A program made the translations under genes and the position numbers. Shown here piece after piece: positions 1-6,265 of a DNA stretch of 6,301 nucleotides. The DNA is taken from positions 1-6,301 of the forward strand of contig CAMNIW010000083.1 of NCBI GenBank assembly GCA_946540675.1, read 5' to 3'. Each line of letters starts with the position of its first letter. The stretch's first letter is position 1. A model generated the notes under the pieces. That model was given only the letters and a program-made list of their open reading frames with translations, was not told where the DNA came from and searched no databases. This stretch comes from an uncultured Clostridia bacterium. GTDB lineage: Bacteria > Bacillota > Clostridia > Christensenellales > Borkfalkiaceae.

Positions 1-573
1 TCCGAGCGTTATCTCCGCGTTCATCCCCGGAAGTTCGAGCGGTTTTACTTCTTCGGGCACGTCTATCTCCACCGCGAAGTCGTTATACTTGCCTGCCCTT
101 AAATCGTTCAATATTCCTTCTTCCCAAATATTCTCAGGGGTTTCGCCCTTGGTTTGACGGAGACTTTCGGTAAGAACTTTCATTATCTTCTTTTCGGCTG
201 CCGCTCTCGCCTTTTTGGCGACCACCCCGAACTGCTCTTCTTTTACCATCCTGACGCTCGCTTCGACGAGATCGCGGATCATCGATTCGACGTCGCGCCC
301 GACGTAGCCGACTTCGGTGTACTTGGTCGCTTCCACCTTGATAAACGGCGCTTTGACGAGTTTTGCGAGTCTTCTCGCTATCTCGGTCTTGCCGACGCCC
401 GTAGGTCCTTTCATTATTATATTTTTAGGAGTTATCTCTTCCCTTACTTCGGGCGAGAGTTTGCTCCTTCTGTACCTGTTTCTCAGCGCGACGGCAACCG
501 CTCTTTTAGCGCCGTCCTGCCCGATTATATATTTGTCGAGTTCTTTTACTATCTCTCTCGGCGTATAATTCAT
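1..573 (-). CDS. hslU: HslU (ClpY) AAA+ unfoldase, N-terminal part, cut by window edge
   Basis: ATPase subunit of the HslVU (ClpYQ) cytoplasmic protease: a hexameric ring that unfolds substrates and threads them into HslV. The visible 191 codons run in frame to base 1, so only the N-terminal two-fifths or so of a protein usually about 440-470 residues long is present. The start MNYTPREIVKELDKYIIGQ matches the family N-terminus. Residues 56-63 are the Walker A motif GPTGVGKT, and residues 89-92 are the pore-loop GYVG that grips substrate, followed by RDVESMIRDL. From about residue 105 the sequence becomes lysine/glutamate rich and is the beginning of the inserted I domain. Walker B, sensor and C-terminal parts lie outside. 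The ATG is preceded by AAGGAG at 7 bases. The gene starts 11 bases after hslV, its obligate partner, which supports co-transcription and the assignment. Identification is very secure; completeness of the gene cannot be judged. Confidence 0.97.
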   Translation of the reverse strand, partial: MNYTPREIVKELDKYIIGQDGAKRAVAVALRNRYRRSKLSPEVREEITPKNIIMKGPTGVGKTEIARRLAKLVKAPFIKVEATKYTEVGYVGRDVESMIRDLVEASVRMVKEEQFGVVAKKARAAAEKKIMKVLTESLRQTKGETPENIWEEGILNDLRAGKYNDFAVEIDVPEEVKPLELPGMNAEITLG

Positions 574-580
574 ATTCTCT

Positions 581-587
581 CTCCTTA
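581..587 (-). promoter_or_regulatory. Ribosome binding site of hslU overlapping hslV stop codon
   Basis: On the minus strand the bases read TAAGGAG, 7 bases before the hslU ATG. The TAA is the stop codon of hslV, so termination of hslV places the ribosome directly on the hslU Shine-Dalgarno sequence. This supports translational coupling of the two protease subunits (inference). Confidence 0.85.
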
Positions 588-1124
588 TACCGTTTCACAC
601 TTTATATTGTCGTTGGTGAAAATACATATTCTGCTTGCGATTTTAAGCGCTTTTACCGCGATTTGGTCTGCGGTGTAGTCGGTTTCTTCCGATAACGCGC
701 GAGCCGCGGCGAGCGCGTAATTTCCGCCGCTTCCGATAGCGCAAACGCCGTCGTCCGGTTCTATGACTTCACCCGATCCCGACACGATGAGCAAACTGTT
801 TTTATCCGCGCATATCATCATCGCCTCAAGTCTTCTTCCTACCTGATCCCTGCGCCACTGCTCGGCAAGTTCTACCGCGCTCCTTTCGAGATTGCCCGCG
901 TATTTGTTAAGCATCGCTTCGAATCTCTCGCACAGCGAAAACGCGTCGGACACCGAGCCCGCAAAACCTATAACGACGTTTCCGTTATATATCCTGCGCA
1001 CTTTTACGGCGTTATTCTTGAACACTATGGACTCACCCATAGTGACCTGACCGTCGCCCGCAATAGCGGTCATGCCGTCTTTTTTTACGGCGCAAATTGT
1101 TGTTCCCTTAAATTCAATACTCAT
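585..1124 (-). CDS. hslV: HslV (ClpQ/CodW) peptidase subunit of the HslVU protease
   Basis: Proteasome-beta-like N-terminal-nucleophile peptidase that forms a double hexamer and is capped by HslU. The 179 residues match the family's usual 175-180. The protein starts MSIEFKGTTICAVKKDG. The GTTI block places the conserved nucleophile at Thr8, which would be exposed by removing a seven-residue propeptide. GDGQVTMG (residues 24-31), VKVRRIYNGNVVIGFAGSVSDAF, the WRRD block and the late GSGGNYALAAARAL and CIFTND segments are all family signatures. I chose the ATG at 1122-1124 rather than a start 52 codons upstream because the extra residues are basic, lie inside trmFO in another frame, and the chosen ATG has AAGGAG 5 bases before it. 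The ATG overlaps the trmFO stop by 4 bases. B. subtilis CodW uses a Ser2 nucleophile and this protein also has Ser2, so the active residue deserves a check; the GTT context favours Thr8. Confidence 0.97.
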   Translation of the reverse strand: MSIEFKGTTICAVKKDGMTAIAGDGQVTMGESIVFKNNAVKVRRIYNGNVVIGFAGSVSDAFSLCERFEAMLNKYAGNLERSAVELAEQWRRDQVGRRLEAMMICADKNSLLIVSGSGEVIEPDDGVCAIGSGGNYALAAARALSEETDYTADQIAVKALKIASRICIFTNDNIKCETV

Positions 1125-2425
1125 AACGTCTCCTTGATTGTTCTTATATTGTCCAACGCTCTTTCCGCGAGCATTTTTTTCTTTTCCGCCTTGTTTTTTG
1201 TCTTTACGCCTATCGGCGACAATATCCCGAAGTTGGCGTTCATCGGTTGAAAATCCGCGGTCGGCGTAGCCACGTAACACGAAAGCGCGCCTATGACCGT
1301 CGTCGGGTCGAGCGACAAAACGTCTTTTCCCGACAGTTTCCTGTCCATATTTATCGCCGCGACAAGACCGCTCGCCGTACTCTCGACGTAACCTTCGACG
1401 CCCGTTATCTGACCGGCGAAAAACACCGTCGGGTGTTCTTTCATCGAAAAGTCGGAGTTCAATACCTTAGGCGAATTTATATACGAATTCCTGTGCATAA
1501 CGCCGTATCTCAGAAACTCGGCGTTTTTAAGGGCGGGAAACATAGAAAATACGCGTTTTTGTTCGCCGAAAGTGAGATTGGTCTGAAATCCGACAAGGTT
1601 GTATCTCTCGCCGCCTTCGTCTTCTTTTCTCAGTTGCATACAGGCGTACGGCCACTTGCCCGTTCTCGGATCCGTAAGCCCCGCCGGTTTTAAGGGGCCG
1701 AATCGGAGCGTATCTTCTCCGCGAGCCGCCATAACTTCCACGGGCATACACCCTTCGAAAACCTTTACGTCTTCGAATTCGTGCAGTTCGGCGCGCTTTG
1801 CCGATATAAGTTCCCTATAAAAAGCGAGATAACCGTCCTTGTCTATCGGACAATTCACGTAATCGCCCTTGCCTGTCTCTCCGTATCTGTCGCTCACGAA
1901 TGCTTCCGAGAAATCTATGCTGTCGCCCGCGACTATCGGTGCGACCGCGTCGTAAAACCAAAATCCGTCGCCCGTGATATCGGCTATGAACGCACTGAGT
2001 TTATCCGTCGTAAGCGGCCCCGTCGCTATTATTACGTCGTCGCTTAAATCGACTTCTCCGACGTCTTCCGATATAAACTCGATATTGCCCGTTCCGCGTA
2101 AATTCTCGGTTATCTTTTTTGCGAACGCTTCCCTGTCGACGGCGAGCGCGTTGCCTGCCGGAACCTTCGTTTGATCCGCAACGGATATGACCATCGAGCC
2201 GAGAATACGCATCTCTTCTTTCAACAGTCCGCAAGCGTTACCGTATACATCGTTGCTTTTAAGTGAGTTCGAGCAGACGAGTTCGCCGTAGTTGGCGTCT
2301 TTATGCGCGGGGGTAAACGCATTCGGCTTTATGTCGTAAAGTTTGACTTTATATCCCCTTGTCGCAAGGTAATACGCCGCTTCGCTGCCTGCAAGTCCGC
2401 CGCCGACCACCTTTATTTCTTTCAT
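1121..2425 (-). CDS. trmFO: TrmFO, methylenetetrahydrofolate- and FAD-dependent tRNA (uracil-5-)-methyltransferase
   Basis: Makes 5-methyluridine at position 54 in the T loop of tRNAs, taking the carbon from 5,10-methylene-tetrahydrofolate and reducing it with FADH2 (family knowledge). At 434 residues it has the usual full length (about 435). The N-terminus VVGGGLAGSEAA (residues 6-17) is the Rossmann GxGxxG motif for FAD. Cys51 in LVCSNSLKS and Cys226 in EGCMPVE correspond to the two catalytic cysteines reported for B. subtilis TrmFO (Cys53 and Cys226). GRATIFYING family blocks follow: RFGPLKPAGL (241-250), GFQTNLTFGEQKRVFSMFP, GVMHRNSYINSP and the C-terminal FAD-contacting AGQITGVEGYVESTASG (337-353). 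The ATG overlaps the topA stop as ATGA and the gene's own TGA overlaps the hslV ATG, so it is flanked by coupled junctions on both sides. In B. subtilis this gene (gid) sits in the same place after topA. No defect is visible. Confidence 0.98.
   Translation of the reverse strand: MKEIKVVGGGLAGSEAAYYLATRGYKVKLYDIKPNAFTPAHKDANYGELVCSNSLKSNDVYGNACGLLKEEMRILGSMVISVADQTKVPAGNALAVDREAFAKKITENLRGTGNIEFISEDVGEVDLSDDVIIATGPLTTDKLSAFIADITGDGFWFYDAVAPIVAGDSIDFSEAFVSDRYGETGKGDYVNCPIDKDGYLAFYRELISAKRAELHEFEDVKVFEGCMPVEVMAARGEDTLRFGPLKPAGLTDPRTGKWPYACMQLRKEDEGGERYNLVGFQTNLTFGEQKRVFSMFPALKNAEFLRYGVMHRNSYINSPKVLNSDFSMKEHPTVFFAGQITGVEGYVESTASGLVAAINMDRKLSGKDVLSLDPTTVIGALSCYVATPTADFQPMNANFGILSPIGVKTKNKAEKKKMLAERALDNIRTIKETL
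1130..1135 (-). promoter_or_regulatory. Ribosome binding site of hslV inside the end of trmFO
   Basis: AAGGAG on the minus strand, 5 bases before the hslV ATG. It lies in the trmFO codons for Lys-Glu just before its C-terminus. It decides the hslV start in favour of 1122-1124 over the longer upstream reading. Confidence 0.85.
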
Positions 2426-4707
2426 TTTTTACCTTTCTTCTTATCGGTATAGTCGCATTCCTTATTGGAACACTTCCTTGTCTTGCCGTCCTTTGCCATT
2501 ACGACGTACGAGCCGCATTTGGGACAGGTTTCTCCCGTCGGGAGATCCCAACTCATAAATTTACATTCGGGATAACCCGAACATCCGTAAAACACCTTAC
2601 CGCTTCTCGAAGTCATCTTTTGCGTGGGTTTGCCGCAGTCCGGACAAACGCCGACCTTTTCGGTAAGACTTCTGGTGTCTTTACAGTTGAGACATTGGAG
2701 ATACTTACCGAATCTTCCCGTCTTTATCACCATATCGCCGCCGCATTTTTCGCATTTTTCGGTCGATTTCTCTTCGTCAAGCGGCTTTATATTGGTACAG
2801 GCGGGATAGTTGGGACAAGCGAGAAATTTCCCGTACTTGCCGTTTTTGTATACCATAAACGCGCCGCACTTGTCGCATTTAACGTCGGAAACTTCTTCGT
2901 TTTCGGACTTTATGTTGGAACACTCGGGATAGCGCGAACAGGCAAGGAATTTACCGTATCTGCCGCTTTTACGTATCATCGGCGCTCCGCATTTATCGCA
3001 CTTTACGTCTGTCATTTCGTCGCCGTCGGTAGACGCGAAGTTGAGTTTTTCGGAAAAAGCGGGATAAAAATCGGCTATCAGTTTATGCCAGTCTCCGCCG
3101 TTTTCTATATCGTCGAGTTTGTCTTCCATATTCGCCGTGAACGACACGTCCATTATGTCCGGAAAATACTTTACGAGCATATCGGTTATCTCGAACGCAA
3201 TATCGGTCGGCACGAGATTTTTGCCTTCCTTTACGGTATATTTTCTCTTTGACAGTACCGATATTATCGACGCGTAAGTGGAAGGTCTTCCTATTCCCTT
3301 TTCTTCCATCATCCTGACAAGACTCGCGTCGGTGAAACGCACGGGGGGCTTGGTGAACTTTTGCTCTTTATCGAGTCCGGATACGACGAGATTTTCTCCC
3401 TTTTCCACCTTGGGTATAGCCTTTACGGTTTCGCCTTCATCGGCGTCGGTAAGGTGATAATCTTCATAAACGGCGGTATATCCGTTGAAATTTACAGTCC
3501 TTGCGCTCGCCTTAAACGCATAATCGCCCGAATTCAAAGTTATCTGCGTGAGATTGTATTCGGCTTCGCTCATTTGCGACGCTATAAATCTGTCGTATAT
3601 GAGTTTATATAAATTATAATGGTTTTTATCGAGTAAAGTCTTTGCCTTTTCGGGCGTGAGCGAAACGTCTATCGGTCGTATCGCTTCGTGCGCGTCCTGC
3701 GCGTTTTTCTTGGATTTGTAGAAATTCGGCTTTTCGGGGACGTACTCTTTGCCGTACTTTTCGGCTATCAGTTTTCTTGCCGCCGCCTGCGCTTCGGACG
3801 AAACCCTGACCGAGTCCGTCCTTATGTAGGTGACGAGAGCGAGATGCCCCTGCGGAGTTTCTATGCCTTCGTAAAGGTGCTGCGCGACCTGCATACAGGC
3901 CGGCGCCGACATATTGAGTTTCGCCGACGCGTCCTGCTGCATCGTGGACGTCGTAAACGGCGGAAACGCGTGACTTTTAGTCGTAGTGTTCTTTACGTCG
4001 GACACGTACACGGGACTTCCGAGTATTTCGTTTTCCGCCCTGTCCGCTTCTTCTTTACCGGTCGGTTTATATTTCTTTCCGCCCTTTTCGACGAGAACAG
4101 CCGAAAGAACGCTCTTTCCGACTTTTGCACGCAACGTGAGATTCCAGTATTCTTCGGGAACGAAAGCCTTTATCTCGCGTTCTCTGTCGACTATTATCCT
4201 GAGCGCGACCGACTGAACTCTCCCCGCGGACAACCCGTCCTTTATTCTCTTGCAAAGAAGCGGACTGAGTTTATACCCGACGAGCCTGTCGAGAACTCTT
4301 CTCGCTTGCTGTGAATCGACGAGATTGTAATTTATGTCTCTCGGATTTTTGAGCGCTTCGTTTACCGCTCTCTCGCTTATTTCGTTGAACTCTATCCTGC
4401 TGGCGTTGGCGCCGAGCCCGAGAACTTCTTTAAGATGCCAACTTATCGCTTCCCCTTCGCGATCCGGGTCGGTCGCGAGATATATCTTGTCCGCCTTGGC
4501 GACCTTTTCCTTGAGTCTTTTAATGACTTCCTTTTTGTCTTCCGGTATGACGTAGTTTGGCTCGAAATTCTTGCTGACGTTTACGCCGAGCCTTTTTTCC
4601 GGAAGGTCGCGCACGTGTCCGCCGCTCGCGTCTACTTTATATTTTCCGCCGAGGTATTTCTCTATCGTCTTTGCCTTCGAAGGCGATTCCACTATGATAA
4701 GTTGCAT
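2422..4707 (-). CDS. topA: DNA topoisomerase I (type IA) with five C-terminal zinc ribbons
   Basis: Relaxes negatively supercoiled DNA by cutting one strand and passing the other through a protein-bridged gate. The 761-residue protein is complete. The Toprim domain covers about residues 1-115, with Glu7 in IVESPSKAKTI and the metal-binding acidic triad in DPDRE (Asp80, Asp82, Glu84). The region from about 130 to 555 holds the cleavage core: QQARRVLDRLVGYKLSP, SAGRVQSVALR (160-170), the catalytic Tyr294 in TYIRTDS with Arg296, DAHEAIRPI (338-346) and GIGRPSTYASI. Residues 570-751 contain five four-cysteine ribbons. The start is an ATG with AAGGAG 6 bases upstream and the family N-terminus directly after it. 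The gene follows dprA by 10 bases, and its TGA overlaps the trmFO ATG. The dprA-topA-trmFO order is typical of Bacillota. The C-terminal tail is lysine rich, ending KKKGKK, and probably helps DNA contact (inference). Confidence 0.98.
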   Translation of the reverse strand: MQLIIVESPSKAKTIEKYLGGKYKVDASGGHVRDLPEKRLGVNVSKNFEPNYVIPEDKKEVIKRLKEKVAKADKIYLATDPDREGEAISWHLKEVLGLGANASRIEFNEISERAVNEALKNPRDINYNLVDSQQARRVLDRLVGYKLSPLLCKRIKDGLSAGRVQSVALRIIVDREREIKAFVPEEYWNLTLRAKVGKSVLSAVLVEKGGKKYKPTGKEEADRAENEILGSPVYVSDVKNTTTKSHAFPPFTTSTMQQDASAKLNMSAPACMQVAQHLYEGIETPQGHLALVTYIRTDSVRVSSEAQAAARKLIAEKYGKEYVPEKPNFYKSKKNAQDAHEAIRPIDVSLTPEKAKTLLDKNHYNLYKLIYDRFIASQMSEAEYNLTQITLNSGDYAFKASARTVNFNGYTAVYEDYHLTDADEGETVKAIPKVEKGENLVVSGLDKEQKFTKPPVRFTDASLVRMMEEKGIGRPSTYASIISVLSKRKYTVKEGKNLVPTDIAFEITDMLVKYFPDIMDVSFTANMEDKLDDIENGGDWHKLIADFYPAFSEKLNFASTDGDEMTDVKCDKCGAPMIRKSGRYGKFLACSRYPECSNIKSENEEVSDVKCDKCGAFMVYKNGKYGKFLACPNYPACTNIKPLDEEKSTEKCEKCGGDMVIKTGRFGKYLQCLNCKDTRSLTEKVGVCPDCGKPTQKMTSRSGKVFYGCSGYPECKFMSWDLPTGETCPKCGSYVVMAKDGKTRKCSNKECDYTDKKKGKK
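2431..2436 (-). promoter_or_regulatory. Weak ribosome binding site of trmFO inside the end of topA
   Basis: AAAGGT on the minus strand, 5 bases before the trmFO ATG, embedded in the lysine-rich last codons of topA. It is a poorer match to the consensus than the AAGGAG sites of topA, hslV and hslU, so trmFO translation probably relies more on coupling through the ATGA overlap (inference). Confidence 0.55.
2455..3000 (-). repeat. Array of five topoisomerase zinc ribbons within topA
   Basis: Cysteine quartets in TopA residue numbers are 570/573/590/596, 611/614/631/637, 652/655/672/675, 688/691/709/715 and 728/731/746/751. The first three units are spaced exactly 41 residues (123 bases) and share a CxKCG...G(R/K)(Y/F)GK(F/Y)L(A/Q)C pattern, suggesting tandem duplication. 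The third unit has a short CLNC ending in place of the C-x5-C loop (such as CSRYPEC) of units 1, 2 and 4. The array is expected to bind single-stranded DNA and, in other bacteria, RNA polymerase (family knowledge). Confidence 0.9.
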
Positions 4708-4713
4708 CCTGTT

Positions 4714-4720
4714 CTCCTTA
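4714..4720 (-). promoter_or_regulatory. Ribosome binding site of topA overlapping dprA stop codon
   Basis: Minus-strand TAAGGAG, 6 bases before the topA ATG. The TAA ends dprA. The arrangement is the same as at the hslV-hslU junction. Confidence 0.85.
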
Positions 4721-5794
4721 TTTCACTGTATTTACGTTACCGCCCGAATCCCTGACGACAAGCCGCTTTAATTCGAGCATACCCAATATAGGCATCATTT
4801 CCGAAGCTTTGAGCCCCGTTTTTTCCATCAGTTTGTCAAGACGGGTCACCCCGCCGTTTATCGCGTCGTATACGACCTTTTCGTAACCGTCGAGATCGAT
4901 TTTCTCTTCCCGCTCTATCTTAAAGCCGCATATCTCCGCTATTTCTTCGGCGCTCTCGACCATATACGCGCCGTTTTTAAGCAATTCTTTACAAAGTTCG
5001 CCCGAACTTATGCCGAGTCCGTATGGAAAACAAAAGACGTCTTTGCCGTATTCCGCGGCGTACGCCGCCGTGTATCTCGCTCCGCTCGTTCCGCTTCCGC
5101 TGACTATCAGCGTTCCCCTGCCGAGAGCCGCTATTATCCTGTTTCTTATCGGATAAAAGTATATCTTAGGCACCGTACCGCTCGGACTTTCGGTTATAAG
5201 CAATCCGCTTTTCGCTATTTCGTCGGCAAAATTCTGTCTGTTTCTCGGGTGAACGCGATCTATTCCGCCGGCAATGACGGATATCAGGTTGCCGCTCTTC
5301 ACGCTTCCTTCCGCGGCGCAACCGTCGCCGCCTTCGGCTATACCCGTAACGATTACCACGCCGCTTTCGGCAAGTTTTTCCGCTACGTTTTCCCCTGCCG
5401 TGTAATACTGCGGCAAAGTCTTTCTCGACCCGACCACCGAAAACTTGTTTCTCGCGGCTAAAAGCCTGCGGTTTCCCCTGTAATACAACACGAGCGGGAA
5501 AAAGTCGATGTCTTTGAGTTCTTGAGGATAGTCGGCAGAAAGAAACGTTATCGCACCGTCGGCGTTAGCCGTCGCGCCGTCCACCGCCCTGTCGATAAAT
5601 CCGTCTAACCTGAGCGCGGCGCTTATTATGCGCGCGGCGTCTTCGTCGACCGCTTCCGCGATATCTTCGTACTTTGCGTCAAAAAGTTCCCGCGGACGAG
5701 AAAACAAACCCAGAACCGACGACTTTTTTCTGTAATCGAACGACTCTATTGAGTCGAGAAATATTATCGCTTTTTCGTCGGCGGTAAAAGTCAT
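4718..5794 (-). CDS. dprA: DprA (Smf) single-stranded-DNA-binding RecA loader, divergent motifs
   Basis: DprA protects incoming single-stranded DNA during natural transformation and loads RecA on it; it is also widespread in bacteria not known to be competent. The 358 residues are a normal length. Residues 1-65 form a helical N-terminal region of helix-hairpin-helix/SAM type (inference from position). The Rossmann-like DprA domain spans about 85-285: FSVVGSRKT (118-126), VTGIAEGGDGCAAEGSVKSGN (149-169), VIAGGIDRVHPRNR (173-186), FYPIRNRIIAALGRGTLIVSG (213-233) and TSGARYTAAYAAEYGKDVFCFP. Residues 295-358 look like the DprA winged helix (YEKVVYDAINGGVTRLDKLMEKTGLKASEM). The usual GLA(R/K)GID motif is changed to GIAEGGD, and the usual EA...SGSLITA is changed to SGSGTSGARYTA. 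The ATG overlaps the comM stop by 4 bases, and topA follows after 10 bases. The neighbouring ComM gene is also linked to transformation. Family assignment is firm; retained activity is less certain. Confidence 0.95.
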   Translation of the reverse strand: MTFTADEKAIIFLDSIESFDYRKKSSVLGLFSRPRELFDAKYEDIAEAVDEDAARIISAALRLDGFIDRAVDGATANADGAITFLSADYPQELKDIDFFPLVLYYRGNRRLLAARNKFSVVGSRKTLPQYYTAGENVAEKLAESGVVIVTGIAEGGDGCAAEGSVKSGNLISVIAGGIDRVHPRNRQNFADEIAKSGLLITESPSGTVPKIYFYPIRNRIIAALGRGTLIVSGSGTSGARYTAAYAAEYGKDVFCFPYGLGISSGELCKELLKNGAYMVESAEEIAEICGFKIEREEKIDLDGYEKVVYDAINGGVTRLDKLMEKTGLKASEMMPILGMLELKRLVVRDSGGNVNTVK

Positions 5795-6265
5795 ACTTCG
5801 TCGCTCCTGTATCCTATCGCTTCGAGTAAATGCTTTTGCCCTATATTCTCGCTGCCGTCAAGGTCCGCGATCGTCCGCGCGACTTTAATTATCCTGCTGC
5901 GCGCACGTGCGGAAAGTTTCAGACTCTCGAAAGCCTTGCGCAAAAGATCTTCGCAACTTTTGTCGAGTTTGCAATACTTCTTTATATGCTTTTCGGTCAT
6001 CTCGCCGTTAGACGTTATGCCGTCCGACTCAAATCTCTTCAATTGTATCGCTCTCGCGGCGTTGACGCGCTTTCTCACTTCTTCGGAACTCTCCGCGTCC
6101 GCGTCGGAAGTCAATTCGTCGTATTTTACGTTGTCTACCGTTATCCTTATATCCACCCTGTCGAGCAGCGGCCCCGATACGCGCGCTTTGTATTTCGCTA
6201 TCTGCATCGGCGTACACTTACATACCGCACCGCTTACCCCGTAATATCCGCACGGACAGGGATTC
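5791..6265 (-). CDS. comM: ComM/YifB Mg-chelatase-like AAA+ protein, C-terminal part only
   Basis: Only the last 157 residues are present; the N-terminal Lon-like domain and the Walker motifs lie beyond the contig end. The first genomic residues, NPCPCGYYG, followed by CKCTPMQIAKYKARVSGPLLDRVDIRI, are the hallmark of the AAA+ domain end in ComM/YifB proteins. About residues 60-155 of the fragment form the helical Mg-chelatase C-terminal domain (EEVRKRVNAARAIQLKRF, LSARARSRIIKVARTIADLDGS, HLLEAIGYR). Cysteines at fragment positions 3, 5, 15 and 17 could form a metal site (inference). In other bacteria ComM is a hexameric helicase that promotes branch migration during transformation; no chelatase activity is implied. 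Reading continues in frame into the sequencing adapter, adding six false residues (GTG start, V/M-CSSDL), so the apparent start at 6282 is not real. The G at 6265 on the minus strand agrees with the methionine codon that normally precedes NPCPCG. The stop overlaps the dprA start. Confidence 0.93.
5804..5808 (-). promoter_or_regulatory. Ribosome binding site of dprA inside the end of comM
   Basis: AGGAG on the minus strand, 9 bases before the dprA ATG and within the last codons of comM. It supports the chosen dprA start, which overlaps the comM stop as ATGA. Confidence 0.7.

Noticed and set aside
574..584. Promoter or terminator between genes
   Set aside because: The gaps here and at 4708-4717 are only 10-11 bases and are filled by ribosome binding sites; I saw no hairpin with a T-run at any junction.
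154..678. 174-codon open frame on the plus strand opposite hslU and the end of hslV
   Set aside because: It crosses two well-supported genes on the other strand and resembles no protein; hslU and hslV explain the region completely.
585..1280. Longer hslV reading with 52 extra N-terminal residues
   Set aside because: The extension lies inside trmFO in another frame, is unlike any HslV N-terminus, and the internal ATG at 1122-1124 has an ideal ribosome binding site and gives the family length.
2359..3252. 297-codon open frame on the plus strand opposite topA and trmFO
   Set aside because: It is the antisense of clearly conserved coding sequence, with no recognisable domain. Its hydrophobic, Phe-rich composition is what antisense of Lys/Glu-rich codons gives.
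3688..4314. 208-codon open frame on the plus strand opposite topA
   Set aside because: It is antisense to the topA catalytic core, is Arg/Phe rich and shows no domain; a shadow of the real gene.
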